NCBI RefSeq assembly: GCF_000379105.1
Contig: NZ_KB900609.1
Location: 5,282,438 to 5,346,437, forward strand
DNA: 64,000 nt
Reading direction: 5' to 3'
Origin: Methylobacterium sp. WSM2598
GTDB taxonomy: Bacteria > Pseudomonadota > Alphaproteobacteria > Rhizobiales > Beijerinckiaceae
In this document: positions 7,487 through 15,760 of the stretch, one piece after another
How positions within the stretch are numbered: position 1 is the stretch's first letter
Layout of the letters: each line of letters starts with the position of its first letter
Made by a program: the position numbers and the translations under genes
Notes under the pieces: model-generated
What the model was told of the DNA's origin: nothing
The model's database searches: none
The model's input: the letters and a program-made list of their open reading frames with translations, nothing else

Positions 7487-8329
7487 ATGAATAAAAAGAG
7501 ATTATCATCCGCTCTTCTCGCGATTGCCGTGGCGGGTCCGGCCTGCGCGGCGGATCTGCCGCGCCGCGTGCAGCCGCCGAGCTTCACGCCGGTTCCGGTC
7601 TTCACGTGGACGGGCTTCTCCGTGGGCGGCAATGTCGGCTACGCCTTCACCACCCGCGAGAGCCGCAACCGGAACGCGGCTTTCCTGATCGACGACCGGG
7701 CCATCGGCACGGTCGGGGGAACCTTCGGCTTCAGCAACCGGGGCCAGAACGGCTTCACGGGCGGCCTTCAGGTCGGCGCCAACTACCAGATGACGCCCGG
7801 CAGCGGCGTCGTCGTCGGCGTCGAGGCCGACGCGCAGTACCTCGACGCGGGACGCCGCCGCTCCGGCGTCCTCGCGGGCCCCAACACCGTGCTGAACCCG
7901 AACGCGATCTTCTTCGATCCGCGCGCCACGGCGGGGCTCGAGTATTTCGGCACCGCGCGGGGGCGCCTCGGCTACGCCTTCGACCGCACGCTCGTCTACG
8001 CGACCGGCGGCTTCGCGTATGGCGGCGGCAGCGCGCGGCGCTTCTTCGGCGCCACCGACAACGCGCAGATGCGCACCGGCTGGACCGTCGGCGGCGGCGT
8101 CGAGTACGCCCTCGGGAGGGATTCCTTCCTGAACGTCTTCGGCGCCTCGGCGGTGACGCTCAAGCTCGAAGGTCTCTACGTGAACCTCGCGCGCAACGGC
8201 GGCGCCAGCCTGCTCGCCGTCAACACGGGGACCGGCGACGTCTTCCTCCGCACGCCCGGCCGTCGCGCGCTCGGCGACGATTTCATGGTGCTGCGCAGCG
8301 GCCTGAACTACACCTTCTCGACCAACTGA
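7487..8329 (+). CDS. Outer-membrane beta-barrel protein (Omp25/Omp31-like), copy 1
   Basis: A 280-residue precursor with a Sec signal peptide (MNKKRLSSALLAIAVAGPACA, cleaved before ADLPRR). It is followed by the alternating, aromatic-girdled strands of an 8-stranded barrel (TWTGFSVGGNVGYAF, GGLQVGANYQM, FGTARGRLGYAFD, YATGGFAYGGGS, VRSGLNYTF-like end). The C-terminus ends in FSTN after a terminal aromatic strand. ATG 7487 is chosen because it directly starts the signal peptide. The gene shares the ADLPRR start and strand pattern with the protein at 62365-63273. Rhizobiales use such proteins as abundant surface proteins; no transport substrate can be assigned. A hairpin repeat begins at its stop codon. 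Confidence 0.88.
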   Translation: MNKKRLSSALLAIAVAGPACAADLPRRVQPPSFTPVPVFTWTGFSVGGNVGYAFTTRESRNRNAAFLIDDRAIGTVGGTFGFSNRGQNGFTGGLQVGANYQMTPGSGVVVGVEADAQYLDAGRRRSGVLAGPNTVLNPNAIFFDPRATAGLEYFGTARGRLGYAFDRTLVYATGGFAYGGGSARRFFGATDNAQMRTGWTVGGGVEYALGRDSFLNVFGASAVTLKLEGLYVNLARNGGASLLAVNTGTGDVFLRTPGRRALGDDFMVLRSGLNYTFSTN

Positions 8330-8560
8330 TCCGGGATCCGCTCGATCGAAGCGGGTCCCGGATCACCAGCCTGCGCGGTGCCTGAGCGCGGCGCCTGAGC
8401 GAAGCCGCCATCCGCTTTCCCGAAATGGGAGATGGCGAAGCCATCAACCGGATGGCATATGCCAAGCCCGCGCGGCGCCTGAGCGAAGCCGCCATCCGCA
8501 TGGCCGAAATCGGAGATGGCGAAGCCATCAACCGGATGGCGGATGAGCGGGCGCTCGAGC
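8328..8560 (-). repeat. Interspersed hairpin repeat family A, copy A1 (two units)
   Basis: A 16-bp imperfect stem (GATCCGGGATCCGCT...AGC GGGTCCCGGATC) starts inside the Omp stop codon. Two tandem copies of the family-A unit follow: GCGGCGCCTGAGCGAAGCC, then CCATCCGC, then GGAGATGGCGAAGCCATC, then AACCGGATGG. Each GATGGCGAAGCCATC is a perfect 6-bp stem with a GAA loop. The orientation is opposite to copies A2, A4, A6 and A7. The stretch 8330-8691 holds nothing else but a second hairpin. Confidence 0.85.
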
Positions 8561-8612
8561 GAATCTCGGCGGACGCGTCCCCAGTCCCGATCACCTGGCC
8601 GCTCGGCCGAGA

Positions 8613-8638
8613 GGCGCCCCGGGCTTGCCCGGGGCGCC
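8613..8638. terminator. Strong hairpin between convergent genes
   Basis: A perfect 12-bp GC stem (GGCGCCCCGGGC / GCCCGGGGCGCC) with a TT loop, between the convergent 3' ends of the Omp gene and the AraC gene. It has no T-tract, so it is terminator-like rather than a classical intrinsic terminator. Confidence 0.5.
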
Positions 8639-8691
8639 GCACGCGCGGGCCGCTTCGGCCGGACCGATCCCGAGCCTCCCCGGCATCGTCC

Positions 8692-9723
8692 CTACAGGTT
8701 GTCGAACCAGCGGCGCAGGACCGGCATCCCGGCATCGTCGGGGCCGAGCTGGTAGGCCATCGCCTCGCTCGGCAGGAACCCGAACCGGCGCCGGAAGGCG
8801 CGCCGGAACGTCTTCTCGTCGGCGAAGCCGACCGCGTAGGCGAGTTGCGAGATCCGCATCGGCTGCGCCGCGTCGGACCGGACCAGGAGGCGCATCGCGC
8901 GCATCAGGCGGCGGTCCCGGATATAGGCCAGCACGCCGCCCGTCTCACCGAAGAGGCGGTACAGGGTGGAGCGCGACAGGCCCAGCTGCGCCGCGATCAT
9001 GGCCGGGCCCAGGTCGAAATCGTGAAGCTGACGCTCGATGAAGCGCCGGACCCGGATGCGCGCGTCGAGGTTCTGCGGGGGGCCGTTCCCCGCGCGCCCG
9101 CGCAGGAAGGTGTCGCAGAGCTGCACCAGGGCGCGCGCGCCGGCGGCGGCCTCGCGCGGATGGAGCAGGTCGCCGCAGGCGACGAGGTTGGCGAGGAACT
9201 CGTGGAACAGCCGTCCGAACGGGTCGCCGTCGTAGTCGAAGGCGCGGCCGTGGAGGCCGCCCACTTGGCATCCCTGGTCCTCCAGGCGGGCGCGGGGCAC
9301 GACGAGGTTCGTCGCATCGACCGGCTCGGCGACGATGCGGACGGGCTGGGCGAGATCGAAGACCACGCATTGCCCCTCCGTGACCCGCTCGCTCCCGTCG
9401 CGCCGCTCGACGGTGCTCTGCCCGCGCCGGTAGAACTGGATCAGGATGTGGTCGATCCCCTGCCGCTCGATCATCCGCGATCCGCGCTCCAGGACGTGGG
9501 CGGGCGCGATCACGTCCCCGACGATCAGGTCCCCGAGGTGGTAGGTCTGCATCGCGATCGGCGCCGACAGGTCGGCCTCGGGCCGCAGGCCGACCTCGAA
9601 GGCGGGTGCGATGTGCTCGCACCACGCGCGCGCCAGGTCGCGCGGATCGGCGGGCGGCTCGAACTTGTGGCTGAGCACCCGCGCGCCGTCGCTCCCGCCG
9701 CTCTGGATGGTCCGATCCGCCAT
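8692..9723 (-). CDS. AraC-family transcriptional regulator
   Basis: A 343-residue regulator. The N-terminal ~200 residues form an AraC-binding-like (cupin-related) sensor domain (HILIQFYRRGQS, GQCVVFDLAQPV). The C-terminal ~100 residues are an AraC/XylS double helix-turn-helix: LGPAMIAAQLGLSRSTLYRLF for the first, ISQLAYAVGFADEKTFRRAF for the second, then RRRFGFLPSEA. The frame opens at a GTG at 9744, but ATG 9723 is the more likely start. No neighbouring operon shares its strand, so its target is not evident. It converges on the Omp gene at 7487, whose promoter is far away. The effector is unknown. Confidence 0.88.
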   Translation of the reverse strand: MADRTIQSGGSDGARVLSHKFEPPADPRDLARAWCEHIAPAFEVGLRPEADLSAPIAMQTYHLGDLIVGDVIAPAHVLERGSRMIERQGIDHILIQFYRRGQSTVERRDGSERVTEGQCVVFDLAQPVRIVAEPVDATNLVVPRARLEDQGCQVGGLHGRAFDYDGDPFGRLFHEFLANLVACGDLLHPREAAAGARALVQLCDTFLRGRAGNGPPQNLDARIRVRRFIERQLHDFDLGPAMIAAQLGLSRSTLYRLFGETGGVLAYIRDRRLMRAMRLLVRSDAAQPMRISQLAYAVGFADEKTFRRAFRRRFGFLPSEAMAYQLGPDDAGMPVLRRWFDNL

Positions 9724-9914
9724 GGGCCTGCTGCGTCGCCGCACGATGATCCGCGCGCGGATAACCCAAGGTCAGCGGGCTGGCAGCACGCGCGGCGCGA
9801 TCACGCCGCGCCGCGCGGCGGAATCGGGCGGCCTGTTGCCGGCGCACAACACTGCGCTGGCGGCGAGGCGGCCGGACGGGCCGCGCCGTCTCCCCGCCTG
9901 CGCCGGATCCCGCC

Positions 9915-11828
9915 TCAGACCGGCACCTCGGCCCCGACCTCCATCACCTGCTTGGTCGGGACGCAGAAGTAGCTCGCCGTCTCCTCGGCGTTGCGCTGCA
10001 TGAGCGCGAAGATCTCCTCGCGCCAGCCCGACAGGCCGGGATGCTGCGGCGACGGCACCACCGTCTCGTGGCTGATGAGGTAGGTCAGCCGGTCGGGGTC
10101 GATGCCGGGCAGGTGGCCGGCCTCCACCGCGGCGCGCAGCACCGCCGGCACGTTCGTCCCGTCCATGAAGCCGAAGCGCAGCACGAGGCGCGTCACGTCC
10201 GGGGTGATCGGCACCACGGTGAAGCGCTCGGCCATCGGGACCCGCGGCACGTCGAGGCCCTTGACGGTCACCAGCAGCACCCGCTCGTGCAGGACGCGCA
10301 GATGATGCACGAAATTCATCAGCGGCAGCGGCATGCCCTCGTCGCCCGAGGTCAGGAAGGCCGCCGTGCCGGGAATGCGCGGCAGGTGCTTGGCCTCGAC
10401 CCGGGCCAGGAACTCCTTCTCGGGCAGCCGGACCTGGACCCGCGCCTCCTCCATCAGCAGCATGCCCCGGCGCCAGGTCAGCATCAGGAAGGCGACGCCG
10501 GCCGCCAGCAGCAGCGGGAACCAGCCGCCCTCCAGGAATTTCAGGCTGTTCGCGCCGAAGAAGGTGAGGTCGACGAGCAGGAACGTCCCGTTGGCGGCCA
10601 GCACCAGGAGCGGGTTGAAGCCCCAGTGCAGGGCGATCAGGGTCGCCAGGACCGTGGTGATCACCATCAGCAGCGACACCGCGATGCCGTAGGCGCCCGC
10701 CAGCGCGTCCGAGGAGCCGAAGGCGAGCACCGCCCCCAGCGTCGCGGCGGCGAGCAGCCAGTTCACGAGCGGGATGTAGATCTGGCCCGCCTCCCGGCTG
10801 GAGGTGTGGACGATCCGCATGCGCGGGAAGAAGCCGAGCTGGATCGCCTGCTGGGTGAGCGAGAAGGCGCCCGAGATGATCGCCTGCGAGGCGATCACCG
10901 TGGCGAGCGTCGCGAAGGCCACCATCGGGTAATGCGCGAAGGACGGCACGAGCTGGAAGAACGGGTTCTCGAGGGCGGAGGGGTCCTGCAGCAGCAGCGC
11001 GCCCTGGCCCAGATAGTTCAGCACCAGGGCCGGCAGCACGATCGAGAACCACGCCAGGCGAATCGGGCCGCAGCCGAAATGGCCCATATCGGCGTACATC
11101 GCCTCGCCGCCGGTCACCGCCAGGAAGGCCGCGCCGAGCATCGCGAAGCTGACCGGCAGGCCCGCCGTCAGCAGGGTCTCGACGGCGTGGGCGGGGTTGA
11201 GCGCCGCGAGGATGCGCGGGTCGCCGACGATGCCGGCGGCCCCCGCGAGGGCGATGGCGCAGAACCACAGCAGCATGACCGGCCCGAAGATGCGGCCGAT
11301 GAAGCCCGTGCCCCGGCGCTGCACCGCGAACAGGCCGATCAGGATCACCAGCGTCACCGGCACCACGAAGGGCTTCACCCCGGGCGCGTCGACCTTGAGG
11401 CCCTCGATCGCCGAGAGGACCGAGATGGCCGGCGTGATCGCGCCGTCCCCGTAGAGCAGGGCGGCCCCGACCAGGCCGAGCACGAGCAGCATGGCGCGCC
11501 AGGAGCGGGGCGGCGCGTGGCGGGCGCCGAGCAGGGCCAGCATGGCGACGATGCCGCCCTCGCCCTTGTTGGAGGCCCGCATGATCAGGATCGCGTACTT
11601 GATCGAGACGATGAGGACGAGGGCCCACAGGATCAGCGACACCGAGCCGACCACGGCCTCGGCCCGGGGCGGGCCGCCGGAGGAGGCGGCCCGGATCGTT
11701 TCCTTCAGGGCGTAGAGCGGGCTCGTGCCGATGTCGCCGTAGACGATGCCGAGGGCGCCGAGCGCCAGGGCGGCCGGGACGCGCGGGATGGGAGCATGGA
11801 CCTGGTCCGCCTCTGCAGTCGCTTCCAC
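9915..11828 (-). CDS. kup: Low-affinity potassium uptake protein (Kup/Trk-type)
   Basis: A 637-residue inner-membrane K+ transporter of the KUP/HAK family, thought to work as a K+/H+ symporter. The N-terminal signature GIVYGDIGTSPLYALKE is present, followed by about 12 membrane helices (for example NKGEGGIVAMLAL, GDGAITPAISVLSAIEGL, GGEAMYADMGHFG) and a cytoplasmic C-terminal domain of about 200 residues. Length and motifs match E. coli Kup. The start is ATG 11828. It is transcribed divergently from the TonB-dependent receptor across a 336-bp spacer. Nothing suggests that it belongs to that system except the shared spacer. Confidence 0.95.
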   Translation of the reverse strand: MEATAEADQVHAPIPRVPAALALGALGIVYGDIGTSPLYALKETIRAASSGGPPRAEAVVGSVSLILWALVLIVSIKYAILIMRASNKGEGGIVAMLALLGARHAPPRSWRAMLLVLGLVGAALLYGDGAITPAISVLSAIEGLKVDAPGVKPFVVPVTLVILIGLFAVQRRGTGFIGRIFGPVMLLWFCAIALAGAAGIVGDPRILAALNPAHAVETLLTAGLPVSFAMLGAAFLAVTGGEAMYADMGHFGCGPIRLAWFSIVLPALVLNYLGQGALLLQDPSALENPFFQLVPSFAHYPMVAFATLATVIASQAIISGAFSLTQQAIQLGFFPRMRIVHTSSREAGQIYIPLVNWLLAAATLGAVLAFGSSDALAGAYGIAVSLLMVITTVLATLIALHWGFNPLLVLAANGTFLLVDLTFFGANSLKFLEGGWFPLLLAAGVAFLMLTWRRGMLLMEEARVQVRLPEKEFLARVEAKHLPRIPGTAAFLTSGDEGMPLPLMNFVHHLRVLHERVLLVTVKGLDVPRVPMAERFTVVPITPDVTRLVLRFGFMDGTNVPAVLRAAVEAGHLPGIDPDRLTYLISHETVVPSPQHPGLSGWREEIFALMQRNAEETASYFCVPTKQVMEVGAEVPV

Positions 11829-12164
11829 CTTGGCCTCCCTCGCTGCGGCCCGCGCCCATCGGGTGGGCTGCCCTCGGCTCCTGCCGGGCGCTCGGCCCGG
11901 GCCAGCACGACACCCGCCTCCGGTCCCTCACAGCCCCTAGAACGGCGCGGCCGGCATTCGGGATCCCGGATGAGGTCGCCTCGGCCAGCCGGCCGGTCCG
12001 GCCGCGTCCCGCGCGGGTGTCACAAATCTGCAGCTTCCTCTGGGTAAGAATTAGAACGTTCCAGGAGAAATCGGGCTCGCCCGCCGCGGCGCGGCGCCGA
12101 ATCTGGTCCGTGAGCCGGCGCGTCACGAGGGGGCGGGCCGCGGCGCGACGCGTGCTGTGGGGGC
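11829..12164. other. Divergent intergenic region kup / TonB-dependent receptor
   Basis: A 336-bp spacer. The kup-proximal part is GC-rich with no readable motif. The 12020-12075 segment is AT-richer (CACAAATCTG, GGGTAAGAATTAG) and holds operator-like site 1, so the receptor promoter probably lies here. No convincing -35/-10 pair was found. Confidence 0.5.
12052..12063 (+). promoter_or_regulatory. Operator-like site 1, TAGAACGTTCCA
   Basis: A 12-bp near-palindrome (core GAACGTTC perfect) 102 bp upstream of the TonB-receptor ATG. The same 12-mer occurs in the transcription direction of exbB at 19401-19412. A central CpG palindrome is typical of LacI-family operators, and a LacI-family gene lies in the cluster. 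Confidence 0.7.
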
Positions 12165-14561
12165 ATGTCGGTGAAAATTAGAACGTTCTATAAAGGACTG
12201 ATCGCGTGTCTGGCCGCGGCCGCCCTCCCGCACGCCGCCCTGGCACAGGGGGCGACCGACCTCGGCACGGTCTCGGTCGAGGCGGCGGCGGCGCGCGGCG
12301 AGGGGGCGGGCGACCGCGGGGCGCCGCTCCTGGCCGAGCAGAACGGCACTGCGGCGGCCACCACCCTGCGCCGGGAGGACATCGCGCGGCAGCCGGGCAC
12401 CGCGAATCTGGCGCAGCGGATCGGCGGAATCGCCGGCGTGAACTCCTATTCGCGCGATCCCTCGGGTCTGTTCGGCGGGGGATACTCGATCCGCGGCTTC
12501 GACAGCACGCAGATCGGCCTCTCCCTCAACGGCGTGCCGCTCAACGATCCGGGCACTTTCTCGGTCCTGCCCCAGATCTACACGGACAGCGAGAATCTCT
12601 GCGCGGTCGACGTCACGCAGGGGACGAGCGCCGGCACGGTCGCGCAGCACGGCGCCATCGGCGGCCAGGTCAGCATGGAGCAGTGCCGACCGGCCGACGC
12701 GCCGGCGGTCACCTTCTCGCAATCGTTCGGCTCCTACTTCCTCAACAAGACGTTCCTGCGCGCCAATACCGGCCCCCTCTTCGACGAGGTGCTGAAGGGC
12801 TACGTGTCCTACTCGCACGCGCGGTCGGACTACTTCGCAGGCCCCGGAGAGGCGGAGCGGCATCACGTCGACAGCCGGTTCGACGTCAAGCTCGACAATG
12901 GCGGCAGCATCAGCTTCACGTCGTTCTACAACGAGTTCGCCAATACCTTCGTCCGGGCCGTGACGAAGGATCAGTACCAAGCCTTCGGCTATCGCAATGG
13001 CTGGCTGCGGACGCCGCCGACGATCCTCACCGGTCCGGGCGCGACCTTCTCGGCGACCGGTCTGGCGGTCACCCCCACGCCGGCCAATACCGGCTATTCC
13101 GGCTATTCCTGGGAGCCCGGCCGCCACGCCTACGCGTCGATCGACGGGCGCTTCCCGCTCTCGGACGGCGTCGAGCTGCGCCTGACGCCCTACTTCCTGC
13201 ACCAGGAATCCGGGAGCACGAGCGAGATCGTGCTCAAGGAGGCCGGCTACGCCGGCAAGTTCCTGTCGAGCCCGATCGGCGCCTTCTCGGCCTACGGCAC
13301 CCGGGGCACCAACGCCCTGCTCGGCCAGATGAGCCAGAGCGACTTCGACCGGGTCGGCAACGTCGTCAGCCTCACCGGGCGGCTCGACGACCACACCGTC
13401 ACGGGCAGCCTCTGGACCGAGTACACCTATCAGCATCAAATGAATCCGTTCCAGCAGATCGATCAGACGAATAACACTTTGCCTGATATCTGGTTCAAGT
13501 CGAACCTTCTGCGCGGCTTCGACGGAAATATCGTCACGAACCGCAACTGGAAGACGGATTATTACAATACGACGGTGGCGATTTCCGACAGCATATCGCT
13601 GCTCGATGACGCCGTGCACGTCGATCTCTCGCTGCGGCAGAAGTTCTACTCGCGCAGCTTCCATAATCTTCCGTCCGGCACGAGTACCAGAACGGATTCG
13701 TACCTGGATTACACGGTGAACAGAAGCTACGCCTTCCTGCTGCCGGCGGTGGGGATGCGCTACGATCTCGACGCGGCGAACCAGGTCTTCGCGAACGCGT
13801 CGATGAATGCCAGGGTCCCGCCCAATTTCGCGGATGGCCGCCTCGTCAACGGCGCCACCAACCTGATCCAGGTGCCGACCATCAAGGCGGAGCGCGCCCT
13901 GAGCTTCGATCTGGGCTACCGCCTGAAGGGCGACTTCCTGAACGTCAACGCGACCGGCTTCCTGATCAAGTACAGCGACCGGATCGCCCAGACCGCCAAC
14001 GGCGACGGCTCCCTCTCGAGCAAGTACACCAACATCGGCAGCACCACCGCGGTCGGCGCCGAGGTCGAGGTGGCGACCAAGCCGTACGAGGGCTGGAGCG
14101 TGCTGCTCTCCCAGGCCATCAACCACGACACGATCGACGGCAACATCGTTCCCGACCCGAAATCGCCGGCGCTGCGCACCAAGGGCAAGTTCTACTTCAA
14201 CTCCCCCTTGTCCCTGACGGCGGCGACCGTGATGTACGAGGACGGGCCCTTCTTCGCCTTCGCCCGCGCCAAGTACACCAGCGAGGTCTACGCCACGCTC
14301 ACCAACGACATCTCCCTGCCGGGCTACGCCACGGTCGATCTCGGTCTCGGCTACAAGCTGAAGGGCACATCCCTGGTCGAGGCGATCCCGGGCGCGCAGG
14401 ACGGGCTATTCAAGCTGAACGTCACGAATCTCTTCAACAAGAAGTACATCTACATCAATCCTGGCAACACGACCGGCTTCGCGCTCAGCGCGGCGAACGC
14501 GCCGAGCTTCTATCTCGGCTCGCCCTTCGCCGTGACCGCCAGCCTGACCTTGGATTTCTGA
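12165..14561 (+). CDS. TonB-dependent outer-membrane receptor
   Basis: A 798-residue receptor. The signal peptide MSVKIRTFYKGLIACLAAAALPHAALAQ is followed by a plug domain (LRREDIARQPGTANLAQRIG, then YSIRGFDSTQIGLSLNGVPL). A ~600-residue beta-barrel follows, ending in the C-terminal aromatic strand (FAVTASLTLDF). The late conserved barrel block KLNVTNLFNKKYIYINPG is typical. The start is ATG 12165 because it begins the signal peptide. An operator-like palindrome overlaps codons 5-9. Only 3 bp separate its stop from the downstream 2H phosphoesterase gene. The stretch ~13430-13740 is markedly AT-richer than its surroundings. The ligand is unknown; LacI control points to a sugar- or nucleotide-like substrate rather than iron. 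Confidence 0.93.
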   Translation: MSVKIRTFYKGLIACLAAAALPHAALAQGATDLGTVSVEAAAARGEGAGDRGAPLLAEQNGTAAATTLRREDIARQPGTANLAQRIGGIAGVNSYSRDPSGLFGGGYSIRGFDSTQIGLSLNGVPLNDPGTFSVLPQIYTDSENLCAVDVTQGTSAGTVAQHGAIGGQVSMEQCRPADAPAVTFSQSFGSYFLNKTFLRANTGPLFDEVLKGYVSYSHARSDYFAGPGEAERHHVDSRFDVKLDNGGSISFTSFYNEFANTFVRAVTKDQYQAFGYRNGWLRTPPTILTGPGATFSATGLAVTPTPANTGYSGYSWEPGRHAYASIDGRFPLSDGVELRLTPYFLHQESGSTSEIVLKEAGYAGKFLSSPIGAFSAYGTRGTNALLGQMSQSDFDRVGNVVSLTGRLDDHTVTGSLWTEYTYQHQMNPFQQIDQTNNTLPDIWFKSNLLRGFDGNIVTNRNWKTDYYNTTVAISDSISLLDDAVHVDLSLRQKFYSRSFHNLPSGTSTRTDSYLDYTVNRSYAFLLPAVGMRYDLDAANQVFANASMNARVPPNFADGRLVNGATNLIQVPTIKAERALSFDLGYRLKGDFLNVNATGFLIKYSDRIAQTANGDGSLSSKYTNIGSTTAVGAEVEVATKPYEGWSVLLSQAINHDTIDGNIVPDPKSPALRTKGKFYFNSPLSLTAATVMYEDGPFFAFARAKYTSEVYATLTNDISLPGYATVDLGLGYKLKGTSLVEAIPGAQDGLFKLNVTNLFNKKYIYINPGNTTGFALSAANAPSFYLGSPFAVTASLTLDF
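12179..12190 (+). promoter_or_regulatory. Operator-like site 2, perfect palindrome TAGAACGTTCTA
   Basis: A perfect 12-bp palindrome located inside codons 5-9 of the TonB-receptor gene, centred 127 bp downstream of site 1. A repressor bound here could block elongation or loop with site 1. The synonymous choices that create it (AGA, ACG, TTC, TAT, AAA) are unusual for the codon usage of this window. Confidence 0.7.
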
Positions 14562-14564
14562 GCC

Positions 14565-15407
14565 ATGACGAGGCGCGAAAGGCGGTGCGACGGCGGGAGC
14601 CGGATCATCTCGCGCCGCCGCATCCTGCAACTCTCCGGCGCCGCCGCGTGGGGCAGCGGGCCGGGACGGCCGGTGACCGCCGCCCTGGCGAGTCCCGATC
14701 CGGCGGCGGCGTCCCGGCCCTTCCCCTGGATCGGGCTCAAGTTCACGTCGCGGGGCAAGCTGCTGCCCTGTCCCGGCAACACCATCGTGTGCCCCATCGA
14801 CATCGACGGTCCGGCCGCCGCCCTGATGGCGTATCGCGCGACCATCGCGGCGGAACCCTACGCGGACAAGCTCGTCTTCACGCCCCCGTCGAGCTATCAC
14901 ATGACGGTCTTCGAGGGCGTGGTCGATCTCGTCCGGAAGCCCGGCTTCTGGCCGGCGGACCTGCCCCTCGACGCGCCGCTCGGCCAGTGCGACCGGGTCT
15001 TCCTGGAGAAGCTGGAGACCTTCGACCTCGGCTGCGAGCCGCGCTTCCGGATGAAGGTGGCCGAGGGCGCCTCCAACGGCGACGTGCGGCCGGGCGAGGC
15101 GATCCGGCTGATCCCGGTCGATGCCGCCGAGGAGGCGAAGCTGCGGGGCCTGCGCGACCGCCTGTCCGATCTCCTGAAGCTGCGTCAGCCGGGTCACGAC
15201 ACCTACCGCTTCCACACCACGCAGACCTACGCGATCGCCCCCCTGACCGAGGCCGAGGCGGCCCGCTACCGGGTCGTCCGGCGCGAGGCGATCGCGGCGC
15301 TCGCCGCCGCGCTGCCGGTCCTCGAACTGGGGCCGCCGGCCTTCTGCTTCTTCGACGACATGTTCCAGTTCCGCCCGCGGCTTCGTCTCGCGCGCCGTCG
15401 GCCCTGA
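14565..15407 (+). CDS. Exported 2H phosphoesterase-like protein (DUF1868)
   Basis: A 280-residue protein directly coupled to the TonB receptor (3-bp gap). The N-terminus has a Tat-type motif (SRRRILQLSG, residues 16-25) followed by an Ala-rich hydrophobic stretch, so the folded protein is probably exported to the periplasm. The body resembles DUF1868 (PF08975) of the 2H phosphoesterase superfamily. Two H-x-T motifs are present, YHMTVFEG (H112, T114) and RFHTTQTYAI (H217, T219), the pattern that forms the symmetric active site for 2',3'-cyclic or other phosphodiesters. FxFFDDMF near the C-terminus is also characteristic. Periplasmic processing of a phosphodiester ligand brought in by the receptor is my inference. 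ATG 14565 is used. Confidence 0.75.
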   Translation: MTRRERRCDGGSRIISRRRILQLSGAAAWGSGPGRPVTAALASPDPAAASRPFPWIGLKFTSRGKLLPCPGNTIVCPIDIDGPAAALMAYRATIAAEPYADKLVFTPPSSYHMTVFEGVVDLVRKPGFWPADLPLDAPLGQCDRVFLEKLETFDLGCEPRFRMKVAEGASNGDVRPGEAIRLIPVDAAEEAKLRGLRDRLSDLLKLRQPGHDTYRFHTTQTYAIAPLTEAEAARYRVVRREAIAALAAALPVLELGPPAFCFFDDMFQFRPRLRLARRRP

Positions 15408-15420
15408 ACGGGTTTCACAC

Positions 15421-15538
15421 GCCATCCGGTTGATGGCTTCGCCATCTCCCATTTCGGGAATGCGGATGTCGGCGTCGCTCAGGCGCCGCGCGGGCTTGGG
15501 ATCCGGGATCCGCTTCGATCAAGCGGATCCCGGATCAC
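15421..15538 (+). repeat. Repeat family A, copy A2
   Basis: The best-formed copy. CCGGTTGATGGCTTCGCCATC is followed by GCGGATGTCGGCGTCGCTC, AGGCGCCGCGCGGGCTTGG, then a perfect 16-bp stem (GATCCGGGATCCGCTT, loop CGATC, AAGCGGATCCCGGATC) at 15500-15536. It lies 13 bp after the 2H phosphoesterase gene and could act as its transcription end. Confidence 0.88.
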
Positions 15539-15608
15539 GAGCGCGGTCGCCGGTTCTGCCACGCAAACCTGCGGCGGATCCGGCACCTATGGCATCACCT
15601 GCGCCGAG

Positions 15609-15760
15609 CCGGCATCCACTTCAGCGGGACATGCGACGGGCCTTTGATCTTTCCTCATTGTCTTCGACGGACCGGCATCCACTTCGTCGGAAAATGCTCT
15701 AGGCAGAATGCCATGGGGCGATTCTGCTCGATCTCTTGTTTTCGCATCATGCGAGGCGCC
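15609..15760 (+). repeat. Repeat families B (one degenerate, one full copy) and C
   Basis: 15609-15636 is a decayed B copy (CCGGCATCCACTTCAGCGGG). 15642-15702 is a full B copy (TTTGATCTT ... CCGGCATCCACTTCGTCGG, ending AAAATGCTCTAG), matching 31511-31570. 15703-15760 is a C copy (GAATGCCATGGGGCGATTCT, GTTTTCGCATCATG), matching 31588-31640 and 43390-43445. Confidence 0.8.

Noticed and set aside
8425..8560. Recurring short peptide frame (GDGEAINRMA) in several intergenic regions
   Set aside because: It is the translation of repeat family A, not a conserved protein; no ribosome binding site.
10041..12047. 668-codon plus-strand open frame opposite kup
   Set aside because: Composition (RHR, GQE-rich) is that of an antisense shadow; kup is unambiguous on the other strand.
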